Shown: positions 44,947 to 56,495 of the stretch, in pieces
Layout of the letters: the number at the start of each line of letters is the position of its first letter
Numbering within the stretch: the first letter of the stretch is position 1
DNA from: Phycomyces nitens
Lineage: Eukaryota; Mucoromycota; Mucoromycetes; Mucorales; Phycomycetaceae
Assembly: GCA_022702545.1 (NCBI GenBank)
Contig: JAHRBC010000008.1
Span: 682,001-746,000 of the forward strand
Direction: 5' to 3'
DNA length: 64,000 nucleotides
Translations under genes and position numbers: made by a program
The notes under the pieces: generated by a model
Databases searched by the model: none
Seen by the model: the letters and a program-made list of their open reading frames with translations, nothing else
Told to the model about the DNA's origin: nothing

Positions 44947-45246
44947 GCATTTTTTTATTTTTTATTTTTTTTATTTTATCCCTTTCTAGTTCTTTTTGCG
45001 CAGGAAAAGTTGTCTGTCTGTTCTCCTATCTCCTCCCTTCCACTGTTACAACTATTCTGCAGCTGCGAAGTGGAGAGTAGGGTCCAGCTTTCATCTTAGT
45101 ACTGTTAGCTCACTACATTTTCTCTACTTTTTTTGTCTTCTTTTTGCTCAAGAGACTTTTTTGTTTCCCTTCCATTAGTTCTTGAGATGCTATATGGTTT
45201 ATAGACTGCCAGCAATCATATCTCACAATAAAACATAATATTTAAC

Positions 45247-45263
45247 CTCAGAAAAACTGACAT
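45247..45263. repeat. Degraded target-site duplication of LINE-2 (tRNA-Ser 5' sequence)
   Basis: CTCAGAAAAACTGACAT differs from the tRNA-derived CTCGGACAAACTGACAC at three positions and sits exactly after the LINE 3' end, as in LINE-1. Confidence 0.7.
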
Positions 45264-45599
45264 AGATATCGTTTTACGTGTACAGTAAAGTACAATTACA
45301 GGCAGTTGATCTACACGCAGTAGCCATTCTTTTAAAATCTGAGTAGTCAATATTAAATAAAGAAGTACTCCATATATAATACTGCTAGAAACCAGAGATT
45401 TTATGACAGTATATTTTGGAACATTTATTTAAAAAGGCACTAAAAGAAGACATTTTAGTACCTTTTTGTACCTCCCTTGGTATGTATTACAGCTCATCAT
45501 GTACTCTTCATACTACCAACTAAAAGTATTGTATATTCCAAGCTTAGTCTTTCCTATTTTTCTTACAAGGCCACCTTTAAATCATTATGATGTTTAATT

Positions 45600-46060
45600 G
45601 AGGGCTCTCCTCTTGTCAACAAGCATCTTTAGATTATTTTACAGGTGCTCAATAAGGTTCAGATCATAACTTTGAGAGGGTTAATACCCAAAATCTCTGA
45701 TCTAATGAGTATCCTTCCACAAGAGCATATCTACCCATGTGGCAGCTTGTACCATTTTTTTTGAAAATATTTTCGACCCATAGATAAAATTTATTTGTCA
45801 AGGTATCAATGTAAACACCTTTGTTCACTGTGAGTAATTCTACGATTGTAAACGGCCCAACTCCTCCGACACAGAAGCAGCCCCAAACAATAATTTCATC
45901 ACCACCTATATTTACCGTTGAGATGGCGTATCTGTTTTCATACCTCTCACCAATTATTCGAAAGACTCTCTTGACACTATTATTTACATTCAAACAGAAG
46001 CGCGATTTATTTGACTATAACCCAACCTTCTATTGACTATTATACAAATTTACTTGTTTC
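45600..46060 (-). pseudogene. Tc1/mariner-type transposase relic
   Basis: A minus-strand frame at 45993-45664 shows GGDEIIVWGCFCVGGVGPF, like the I(M/V)VWG block after the first catalytic Asp of Tc1 transposases. It also has a degraded FKKNGTSCH (where Q-D-x-A-P-C-H is expected) and, in another frame, DLNLIEHL with the terminal Glu. Missing catalytic Asp and frame changes show it is dead. Distinct from the 5647-6475 copy. Confidence 0.7.
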
Positions 46061-47603
46061 ATGCCACCACATTTGAGAGTTTTTGTGTTTCTTTGTCAGG
46101 CTAGGATTATGTACTAAAAAAAGTACTGAAAGTCTAATCGATTAAAAAAAAGTGAGTACTGATTTTGTGCATATGTTACTCTCCATGGTCCCAACAACAA
46201 TTTGAGCTGATTATAAACTGCAAAAGAATTATATCAAATGACCCTTTCCAAATGCCTATCCGCTCTCTTTTTTTTTAGGTTAATTTTGAAAAGACTTTAA
46301 AATTTTTGATACATTTGTCAATTGTTTGCATACTTGACCGATGTATATCGACCATGTATACAACCTGCTGGAGAGAATATTTGGCTTTGTAAATATACAG
46401 CTATAACACCATAAGTTTCTATAATGGCGGTTTTTATAGAGTATATAAATATTATATTCTGAGTCTTGAGATGTCTTGTATTCTTAATTAATAAAATAAT
46501 TGAGAAATAGAGAACTTTCTTTAAGAAAAGGTATAAAAAATCGAGATTTTTATCAAATGTGTAAATCAACTGGCTAGAATTGTATGAAGAGCGAGATACA
46601 TGTATCTTTTATTTATAGGTATATTTTATATACTCTACTTTGCCAAATACTTTGCAGAGATAGTATTTTTTTGCAAATGTAAGAAAGAGTATACGAATTT
46701 AATTAAACATAATAAAATATCGCCTCTAGTGTATTATATCTTTTAGAGATTCAAAGATAGTGAATATTTGTAGGGTTCTTAAGGATAATGTATTTATAAA
46801 ATTTCTATAATTAATGTCAAAATATTTTATTATTACTATTACTATTATTATTTTTGGATTGTCTTGACCGATTATTAAAATCTGAACAATCTTGAATATT
46901 ATGAAAATGGGTTTATATTGTTATATATTATTTGTTCTCTACCCATTAGGAAAGGAGTTTTTAGTGCTAATTTTACCCTCAAACTCTCATGATATTGGAT
47001 GATTAGGAACCTTATACCATGTATTATAGATGTTGCTAAACAATCGGTGAATTAGAGCACTTCATTAAATTTGTTTTTGATGAATTCCAAGAAATCGAGG
47101 CTATTTTGAAACCTAAGAAATAAAGATATAAACTTTGCATTTTTCCAAGTCCTTTTTTTAATTACATATGAGTATACAGATATATGATTTCCATTATTTC
47201 CCATTAACAACCTATTTATTTTTGGAATTGATCGTGATTTACCTAGTCACGCGTAATATTCTATTAAACGCGTAAATAAGTATAGCCATCTGTAGCAAAA
47301 TTACTAAAACACGACAAGTCAATTTTACTTGATATTTATTTCTCAAAGTAAAAGAGAAACTAAAATTCTGTCTGTTGTAGGATTTGTGTATAAATACTTG
47401 ACTGGGTGTTAATAGGGCTTTTAGATATTAGTGTAACTTAAATCTACTTGAGTAGATTTTGTTACTTAGCTTTTGTTAAGCCAATTTGTAATAGTATTTA
47501 AAGGTGGTTTTACCACACCATCTATATAATAACAGTTTTGTATATACCGAATTAGGGATTTATAGTTTACTTGTAACTTTTAGTATGATCGGACCTCTAC
47601 TAC
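46061..47603. other. AT-rich intergenic, no gene supported
   Basis: Only short open frames, no motif or splice structure recognised. Confidence 0.5.
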
Positions 47604-48712
47604 AGTATTTCTACTTGAGATTGAGACTATGTTGGTTTTTCTTTAGATGAATCAAAATTAATTTTAAGAATAGAGATTTATGCTTACATACATTTACCTG
47701 AAATTACCTTCATTCTTTTTTTTAAAAAAAAGGGAAACCGTGTTTATTACAGCGATACTTGTTTTAGTTGAGGAGAAATATTAAGTTCAGCTTTCCTCCT
47801 GATCCTTTTTCTTTGGCTTAAAAACTTGTGGTCTTCCTTGATCCATTCAAATGCTTCTTGCGATTGTCATCATGTTAATAGCAACATTAACACCGCGTTA
47901 CTATATCTTGCTACATTGTACACAATAGAGAACGCTGGAACATTTGAATTCGGGGGCTTTAATGCTATCCAGATCACCAAAACATAGACTGTCTGTTTTT
48001 GGCGTCTTGAATTTGTTGATTGTTACAACAATCAACTCGCTCCAGCCTTACGTTTATTCAATGTCCTGTAAAATCGCCGCACAATGCCACTCCAGAGTTC
48101 CTTGAGCTTCACGATATCCTTGTTAAACATATCAGAAAACACAACCAATTGAACCTTTTTCTTGTCCTGACTAAAAGGAAGGGACTTTCATTTCTTCAAC
48201 CTTTCAAAAAATATTAAAATTGATTGAAAAAAGGATTGGCTGCTTACTTGTTTTTATTAGTATTTGTTGTATTTTGCAGTGCCATGCGTCAAGATGTTTA
48301 CTAGCTGTTCTGGGGTCCTTTGGAAACCTCGATAATGACAAAATATATCTTTGACGGTATCTTGATGGTAAAATCTAAGCAGAACATCTAGGCGTGTAAA
48401 AATACTCTTGATGTATTATTCAAATTTTACAATACTCGACATTTTTGTTGCCGGAAGGTTACTCTCTAGCAATCCTATGTCAGGCTCTTTTTGCCTTTTT
48501 TTCAGCCGTAGTGTGAAGTTTGTAGCAGCTGCCATGGGATGCTGCTGGTTCCTAGTACATCTTCGTATTTGAGGGTTTAAACTGATCGCAGCAGTAAATA
48601 CTGATCTTGTCTAAGAAAATTAGACCTATCTAAACTTTCTTCGGAACGTGTCTCTAAAATAAATTTAATTCGTCTAAAAAAATCATGTTGTCTCAATCTC
48701 AAGTAAAAGCAT
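47604..48712. mobile_element. About 1.1-kb DNA transposon-like element with inverted termini
   Basis: The left end TACTTGAGATTGAGAC (from about 47612) and the right end (inverted, to about 48706) share about 60 bp imperfectly, including a T-run and GA(C/T)GAAT. The right 440 bp recur inverted at 1052-1500. The interior has no intact ORF. Non-autonomous or decayed; superfamily not determined. Confidence 0.65.
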
Positions 48713-51245
48713 TATATTATATTTAAACATTTTATGGGCAAAATTCTAGAGTTTAAGCGCAAAAAGTTTTTTTTATGTCTCTCAAAGTTGCCTTGAAAGG
48801 ATTTATTGCTCGGATCAACCAAAAAAATATATTTTTGTGCAAGCATGCTGCCAAGAGAAATCGATAAATATAATTTGTTTCTGACACTCATAATAGTAGT
48901 TATACTGACTGAATTGTTTCAAGACAGCTTGGTATTACATCATAAATAATACATTCTGGTAAACCCATCCCAGTCGCAATAACACACGGGTGCCTTTGTT
49001 CTTGAATGAGAAAACACAGGGTTAAGTTGACCAGGTGCATTAGAAATTGAAGACAAATAAAAACATGAGAATTCAATAGTTGTTTAGGTCAACAAAAACA
49101 CAACACAACACATAGTCCTGCATTATTAAATTCATAGAATTCAAACCAATTCTTTTATTTTTAGTGTATATAATCACAATAAAATGTAAACAGTTTATTA
49201 GAGACTTGAATTAGTAGTATTACAGATTATGCTATAAAATAATAGAATCACAATCTAAATAATTACCATTAGAAAACCCTGGGAAAATAACTATGCTTAT
49301 TTAGAAACGCTATCCTAAGATCAAACCTGGTATTTCAAATAGCATGCGTATGTCCTTTATAAAAAAGATATCTAGTAATTGACATGGTAATCTGTAATGC
49401 TTATATATTAATATTTCATCACCATTTTTAATACAGCTCCCTGTTTATTTTTTAAGCCGTTAAATATTTTAAAAGATACTTGTCAAGTGTATACTTTTAC
49501 ATGTATAAAGTTATTATCACATTATATATCAAAGACTAATATTATAAAATAATGTAAGAGGGATTTTAAGGTACATTTTACCTTAACAAGTTTTTATACT
49601 ATCCTGTTTTTAGTATTCTCTTTTAGACTAGACACCAAAAAGCACGTTGTAAATTATTTTGGTGGATTTTAAACGATTTTAAACAAAAAATAATATATAT
49701 TACTCTAGTATATTGTTCAAGAGTTAGATGTATTCAATTATTTCATATGCTATTATAGACCAACAAGTATACTTTAGAGATTAACGGTAATTTGACGGTT
49801 CTTTGTTCGCCTACATTAAAAAAAAAGTTCAATACCAAAGACGAACATGCGGTTTCTTTATTATATTCGAATAGGTTTGTCCTACTTGATTTCTGAATAT
49901 CCGCACTCCCGGAATTCGCCCTTGGTTACTTGATTTTTTTTTGTGAATTAATTAAACTTTGTGTAGCCAGTTTTCTATAAAGAACATACAGACAGAACTT
50001 TATTTCTAAAAATATATATTAATACTTTGGCTCTAATAGACTGACGGAATTTTGTGGGATTTAAAGTAAGTAAAATGATATATAAACCACCCAAAGCTTA
50101 ATAACATTCCGTTCCTACAATTTGGATATAATTGCAAACGAAAAGAGTGTTTATGAATATAACACGACTTCAAAAATAGTGCGAGGCAATAAATAAATAA
50201 ATAGATTAATTGAGCTATAAATACTGGTAGATATACACACTTTATAGCGTGCAATCGAGATATATTCATATAAATTTTTGAGTTGTATAAACCAGGAGTA
50301 CCAAATTTGTTCTTACTGATCTGGGTGTGAGACAGTAACCCATGTTAAAAAAAGAAATACAAGTTGCTTACTAAAACTATAACGACTGATGTGTTTGGTA
50401 ATGAAAAATACTCGAGTTGGAGTCCATACCAGTTCCTCGGGAGCTGGCTACAGATTCCAAGAACTTGAGTACGTTCAGGGTGCAAGATTATTGATCTAAC
50501 TGTAGCTGCAAAAATAAACAAACAAACAAACAAATATATTAAACGTGCCCGTGGATTGAGATATCTTTTATCCAATATTTATAAAGAAAAAAAGTAGCTT
50601 TTAGGCTTAGCGAGTTTGAACCCTGGTGGTTAATTTTTGATCCAAGCTCACTACTATGATCTAAATATTCTGTTCAATTTTTTTTTCATTTAAAAAGAGT
50701 GAAGATTGCCTTGATATAGGCAGCCCGGAGTTTTGACTTGTCGATCCATCCCATGTTTGTCATGGCAATTGAATTATACTCGCTGAGTTGAATATATAAT
50801 CTTACTTGATTTGGCTGCAAGACTACCGAGACCATATGGTATCTAGGCGACAAAGAAGTACGAGATTCTGTATTTCGTAAATGTCTGGCGTGATAGAAAA
50901 TAAGTATAGAAAGCAATCTCTAAAATCATGGGTTAGCTTTCATTTACACCGTATCTTTTGTGTACCAAACTCGCTACTGTCATTTGTCTGAGACCTGTCA
51001 CACCCATACACCATCATACTTCCCCCGAAAAACTAGAATTGCTTACAGGTAAGACAAAAAATCGTGGCCTGGACATTATTTTAGTAGATCGAATGGTGCG
51101 TCTATTAAATATATTTTCTTCAATTTGACAGTGTAACATGGTGTCTAGTTCTTGATGAGATCATAAAGACCAGAAAGGCAAACTTGCTTGCCTAGAAATT
51201 GTAAGCAGCAGTAGAGAAAAGTTTCTCATAGTATCTACAAGCGAG
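48713..51245. other. AT-rich intergenic, no gene supported
   Basis: Short open frames only (up to 78 codons at 50033-50269), none with recognisable features. Confidence 0.5.
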
Positions 51246-51252
51246 TATATAA
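51246..51252 (+). promoter_or_regulatory. TATA box of the LysM gene
   Basis: TATATAA, 95 bp before the ATG, followed by a pyrimidine-rich leader (51290-51340), typical of a strongly expressed fungal secreted-protein gene. Confidence 0.55.
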
Positions 51253-51346
51253 GCGTACATTCATTTTATCGACACTCTGTATATACTAGACTCTATCCTT
51301 TCCTTTTCACATACTACCAAAACCCATTACCGAATCCTTTTTAATT

Positions 51347-51982
51347 ATGAAATTTACCCTGATTGCCACTGCCACCATGGCCTTGATTGGCATGGTTTCT
51401 GCCATTCACCCTGTCCACTCTTGCATTCGTTTCCATGTAGCTAACCCTGGAGAGTCCTGCAATGCTATTTCCAATCAATACTCTGTTTCAATTGAGAACC
51501 TGCGTAAATGGAACCATGGTCTGACTCACAACCACAAGGATAGGTGTGCCACCCTTTTCCCCGGTGTTCCTTACTGCGTATTGGCCACAAAACCCAAGAT
51601 TACACGCTCTTTGTTTAAAAAGAGAGCCTCAAAGTCTAGCAGCAAGGACAAGAAAAAGGTTACAAAGAAGGTCCAGAAAAAGCCCAAGAAGGCCAAGAAG
51701 ACTACCAAGAAGACTACCAAAAAATCCGCCAAAAAGACAAAAAAGACTACAAAAAAGACCACCAAGAAAGCTAGCCATGCCGGTCTCAATATTGCTAACC
51801 GCACTGATCCCAACTGCAAAAAATATCATGTTGTAAAGAGCACCGACAGCTGCTATAGCGTTGCCAAGGCCAACAAGATTTCCATGAACAAGTTCTACAG
51901 TCTCAACGCTGGGCTCCACCATCTCGGAGACCACATCTGCGACAACCTTGATACTGGAAAGGCTTACTGTGTTGCTGTCTAA
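51347..51982 (+). CDS. Secreted protein with two LysM domains and Lys/Thr-rich linker
   Basis: 211 aa, single exon. A signal peptide MKFTLIATATMALIGMVSA is followed by LysM 1 (about 25-77: RFHVANPGESCNAISNQYSV...LRKWNHGL...) and LysM 2 (about 157-210: KKYHVVKSTDSCYSVAKANK...FYSLNAGL...). Each LysM has paired cysteines at equivalent places, suggesting disulphides. Between them lies a linker of about 60 residues made of KKTTKK-type repeats with net charge above +25. LysM domains bind chitin or related glycans; secreted two-LysM proteins in fungi include effectors that sequester chitin oligomers. The polybasic linker is unusual for that group and could bind acidic polymers or host membranes (inference). 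No GPI site or catalytic domain. Convergent with the minus-strand gene ending at 52079. Confidence 0.9.
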   Translation: MKFTLIATATMALIGMVSAIHPVHSCIRFHVANPGESCNAISNQYSVSIENLRKWNHGLTHNHKDRCATLFPGVPYCVLATKPKITRSLFKKRASKSSSKDKKKVTKKVQKKPKKAKKTTKKTTKKSAKKTKKTTKKTTKKASHAGLNIANRTDPNCKKYHVVKSTDSCYSVAKANKISMNKFYSLNAGLHHLGDHICDNLDTGKAYCVAV

Positions 51983-52078
51983 AGATCCATTAAAAGATGT
52001 GTGTTTTTTTTTGCAATATTTAAAGAAATAAATTCTCAAATAATATAAAGACGACTTGAACATTATTAATGTTATTAT

Positions 52079-53194
52079 TTAATCTTCGTCTTCTTCTTCT
52101 TCTCTATCAAGCTTCTCCTTTTCCAACCAATGATCCACATCTGCAATACGCCAACTCCATTCATTAATTGGCTCACCCATCTCATCCCGTCCAGATACCA
52201 TGTCATGGGCAGGTTCAAAGTATGGGGTCTCAAATCGCATAATAAGCTCTCGTCTTCCTTGGTCCTTGACCAAAACATCTTCACCACGTCTAATACTGAA
52301 CTCTACATCCGCATCAACAAGTACATCCACACTGACATGGGCGCCCTCCATGAGCCCTTTTGAGACGCGTGCCCTGTAGTCCTTGAAAGGCTCATCAGCC
52401 TCATCAATCAATGACCGTTTCAAGGCTAGTTGAAGAGTCATCCACTCAATGAGTTCATACTGTCGGGGGTTGGTGATTGCATTGGAATTTCCAAGGGTCA
52501 CCCAGATATCGCCCACGTTAACATCATACACCTGTGGTATACTCATCGACACCACGTCGCCTTCTTTTAACGTTTGTTTAGCTGCTTCTGTCAATCGATA
52601 AAGAAGTGCAGGACTCAACATTGCTTGTAGTTCAGCTGGAACAGGCTCATTAGGGTTGCTCAGGTGCTTGGACAGGACTTCAAGTGCGCGACGAGATGCC
52701 ATGCTAGCTAGATATTCCCAATGTTAGATATAAAAAGACAATAAAAGTTGATCAGGATCCTTTTGCGAATACAATTAGTATAAAACACACCTCCAACCAG
52801 GAATTGCTCTGGAAAGTATGTTGAACCAGTGTTTAATTCAAGCATTCTATTACACAGAAACTGGCTCATTGAGTGTTGGATACCCCTGGGCAGAATGTTG
52901 AGGATTGACCATGCCTCGGGTGCAGACTTGTAAGGGTAATCAGGAATACGAGGGGAATCTGTACTCAATCTCCAAGCTTTCAATTCGTACAAAGCAATCA
53001 ATACATGCTTATAGAGACAACTTAACACCAAACTCACGAAAGTTTTTGTACTGGTTTTCATTTGGAGATTCATCGTTGGATGCACGCGATGTATTGAATG
53101 CGCGTGTATGACCAGCGTTTATGATACATGTCTGACCAAGTCTTGAGAGATTCTTTGGTGCCAGGCGGCAAAATGTGCGTTGCATGGCAATCAT
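52079..53194 (-). CDS. Predicted mitochondrial protein, function unknown
   Basis: Model: complement(join(52079..52707,52791..52976,53038..53194)), 323 aa; donors GTGAGT and GTGTGT, acceptors GAAAG and ATCTAG, phases consistent. The N-terminus MIAMQRTFCRLAPKNLSRLG... is basic, amphipathic and followed by RAFNTSRAS, as in mitochondrial presequences. The middle part has PYKSAPEAWSILNILPRGIQ; the C-terminal half (VSVDVLVDADVEFSIRRGED, ELIMRFETPYFEP, WSWRIADVDHW) looks like an alpha+beta fold of the Tim44-like/NTF2 type, ending in a Glu/Asp tail. I do not recognise the family with confidence; a Tim44-like or Mba1/mL45-like inner-membrane role is a guess. Confidence 0.7.
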
Positions 53195-53332
53195 ACTTCT
53201 TTTTCCTCATTCAACCAGGTAGGAAGAGTGCGAGGGAGGGGACGCGTGTGTGACGGCGCCTTTGGTGAGATGATTGCCATAACGGGATGCCGAGTTTGTA
53301 AAAATGCTCAGGACCAAGCTTTTTATTAGATA
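53195..53332. promoter_or_regulatory. Divergent promoter of the mitochondrial gene and VPS51
   Basis: 138 bp between two divergent start codons, GC-richer than surrounding spacers (ACGCGTGTGTGACGGCGCC), with no TATA box. Probably drives both genes. Confidence 0.55.
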
Positions 53333-56300
53333 ATGACCACACCAGAAGGCCATTCCACAGGGCAAAAAGCACAACCACGCGAACGAAACATTAACCTAAA
53401 GAAATACTATGGACTGACGGCATCCCAAGAGAAACCACGTCCTCTCGACATTGGTAGGGATCACATGCCTTGATTCTCATCTCATATGAGCTTTTTCTTC
53501 TTCCCCATCTCTGTAAGATGGAAAGACATTCAATAGCGGAAAATACTTTACCAAGATTATGAAGGAAAAGACATTAAACGGTCTTATGGAAGAAGACAAT
53601 GTGCTTACGGGAGGTAAGCTATACATAAAAGCCCTTTTATATTCCTCGAGTAAAACCAATATATGATGTCCAACGGTTAGAGATTAGGGAAATTGACGGA
53701 GACATGAAGACATTGGTTTACGAGAACTACAGCAAGTTTATCAGTGCGACAGACACAATCAGAAAGGTTTATTTATTGTTTTGAAATAAGAGGTGTGAAA
53801 AGCCAGTTGTTTACATATGTATAAACCATGTGTTCTGGATAGATGAAATCCAACGTAGAGAACATGGAGTCTGAAATGGATCGTCTGAACGAGAGCATGA
53901 ATAGTCTGAACCGTCAAAGCACCACTATTAATGAGGCGCTTGGTCCCAACCGAGACAAAATCCAACAATTGTCAAGAGCCCACAACCAGCTAAAGAGACT
54001 TCAATTCATATTTGATCTACCTAATCGACTAAGTCGCTGTCTTTCGAAAGGCCAGCTTGCACAGGCCGTCAAGTATTATGCAAGGGCGGCACAACTACTA
54101 GATCATTATAAGCACATGGCTGCATTTAAGGGCATCGAACAAGATTGTCAGACAATCATGGCCAAGGTCAAGTCAGAAATTGAGAACAAGATGCGTAAAG
54201 AAGACAATATAGAGGATATCGCAGAGAATATTCGACTATTGATATTACTGAAAGAAGATCTACCTGCACTACGGCAAAATTATCTTGAACTGTAAGCTTG
54301 AAAATTAAAATGGGGCAAAAATGATGGACAAACTCTTATTCAACAATTTGGACAAGATTAGACAACTTTCCGTGATCGAAAAAAATCAAACAGAACCGAT
54401 AACTTTAGCCGAGGAACTGGTTGATGCCTATATTGTACCTCTTGATAAATTAGTCAAGCACTATATGATTTTATTTGTTGAAGATGATCAAGATTCCCAG
54501 CCAAAATCCAAACAGGTAAGTTGTGGTTAAGCCTTAGATGGTGTGATGACAGGAAACAATCTTATAGAAAACTTACCATTTGCCATGCCTTTATTCTTAG
54601 GAAATAAAAGACGCCAACCAAGATTTATCTCGAGCAATTCAGCCCTCTATTGATAGATTCTTTGAATTGGCCGCTAATATCATTGCCCTTCCGGTAAAAA
54701 AAAAAAAAAAAAAAAACTCTAGATAGGCGAGAAAAAAGATAACCAAGATACTTATGAGCACATTATAGGACAATGTAATTGACGAGAAGCGCCCCTTGAA
54801 GCAGACTAAAGACCTTCAAGTATTAAACAAGGCTCTTGTTGAGAAAGGGAGCTGTCTATCAGCAGCAGTTGCAATGGATAAGCAAATGACCCAAGTTGCA
54901 GAGCGATGGGAAAACGAACTTGTGAATCGATTCTTGTGCACCGTCGTGAGTGGGATGAAAGGTAGTAACTAGATAATATTTAGCATTGAACGAGTGCAAT
55001 GGTAATAGTAGAAAAAAAACGTGTTTATCAATACACTACATACACTTTTCTAGATCGTATGGCAGAACTTATCGAACCTCCTGTTACCGACGACACACCG
55101 TACGATGTACTGCATGCAAAACTGTCTCAATTCATTGACAGTACAGAGATTTGGTGCACAGAACATGTCTATAGTCATTGCTTGGTTCCTCTGAGAGAAT
55201 GCTTACAAGAAGATATCGACCAGTCCTCTTTTGCCGAACGTGTTTCGAATGGTCTCAATGAAATGTGGCAATCATTGGCAGATAATCTCAAGGCATGTTT
55301 TCTAAACTGGCATTGGCATCAATGGTCTTACTTGATATTCTCATATATAGAAATTTCCTTATGATGCCAAGGTGAACCAGTTGAACAGACACATTCTTTG
55401 CCTTGTCAGCTCTCGACTCTGTTTTGACTTTGCAGACCATATCATTACCCGGATATATAGTGAATTCAGTCGTAGATCACCTAACCCTTCAGGACGCCAA
55501 GACTCTATTGACACCATATTCACATCAGATTGCCAGGAACTTGGAGACTTGTTCTCTCAGACTGGCCAATTCCTACTAAATAACCAAATAATGGAAGATG
55601 GCTATGCACTCTCAGCCAAAATCCAGACCCATTATCTCTCTCTCCAATCCAGCCCTCCCACTGAGCCATCTGGTATATGGAAAGAGGTATTCGGAAGGCT
55701 GCAATCGGTTGAGCAGCTTGTGAATATTGCGTTTCCACAGCCTAGTTCTCCAGAGGGACGGGATATGTCTGATTCAGAGCACGATTATCGGTTTGGATCC
55801 CTGGCCTCCACCCTTGAAGCACCCCCCATCCAGGCCACTCATTCTAGCCAGAGTCTAGCCACCATGTCTTCCGGGACAGGCGAACCACTGGGAAAGGTTT
55901 CCAAGTTTGGCAACGATGTGACATTGAATATGATGCACACAATCCACAAACTGTTTGAGGACCGGGTGGATGTCTATAGACCTATTGAGCCTTCTGCAGT
56001 GGGTGCATGTGAGGCCCTCTGTAGGATCCTCCTAAAGGCACTCCAGGAAGTAGTCCGAGAGATGTGGGTGGACTGCAACATATACCAGCAGCTGCAGGTC
56101 GATGTAGAGTATCTAGGAATCGCATTGCGTTCTTATGCTGGAGACGAAAAGTAGGCAATGATTTGGTACTTGTGGAAGCAAATAGGCTAATGGGTGCATA
56201 TTATGCTAGGACAAGCTCTACTCTTCGGGATATCGTCTCTGGGGCCTATATGCGCTGCCTTGATCCGGTGTCTATTGATCCAGAAGTAAGTGAAGCTGTT

Positions 56301-56363
56301 TAGAGGATCTCAGACTGTCGATTGACATGTTTATAGGAGCTTGAGCGAATCTTGGCTCATTAG
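53333..56363 (+). CDS. VPS51: VPS51, GARP/EARP tethering complex subunit
   Basis: Model: join(53333..53453,53518..53613,53681..53766,53843..54291,54362..54515,54601..54693,54769..54961,55054..55292,55351..56150,56210..56285,56337..56363), 777 aa, close to the 782 aa of human VPS51. N-terminal signature: LKKYYGL, then [20 protein letters not shown] (about 80-100), a coiled coil, and [20 protein letters not shown] with [13 protein letters not shown] (Vps51/Vps67 domain). The C-terminal part ends [15 protein letters not shown]51 tethers endosome-derived vesicles at the trans-Golgi, binding Tlg1-type SNAREs through its N-terminus. Oddities: intron 8 (55293-55350) has a GC donor (AAG|GCATGT), and the intron at 56151-56209 contains CTAAT; without its removal the frame breaks at TAG. 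Exon 11 is only 27 nt. Confidence 0.92.
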
Positions 56364-56495
56364 ATTAAAGAATAGTCACTTTATAGTCGCACAAGAGTTA
56401 TAAAAAGATGTCGGAGCGGGGAAATAAAATAAAGGCACAGAAGAACAGGGTGTGGGCCTTTCTTCCCTTTTCCTTACTCTATTTTTCATTGACTG

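Larger units (their letters stand above)
39909..45246 (+). mobile_element. Non-LTR retrotransposon, LINE-2 copy
   Basis: Same family as LINE-1. Its first bases GGCTC lie at 18210-18214, separated from the body by the B-A-B insertions, which duplicated GCTC. It has ORF1 (intact), ORF2 (endonuclease and RT open, tail broken) and a 3' UTR ending ATAATATTTAAC. The downstream 17 bp (45247-45263) are a degraded version of the tRNA-Ser target. Confidence 0.9.

Noticed and set aside
50600..50640. tRNA T-arm-like GTTTGAACCC on either strand
   Set aside because: No matching acceptor stem or anticodon arm at tRNA distance; at best a tRNA-derived fragment.
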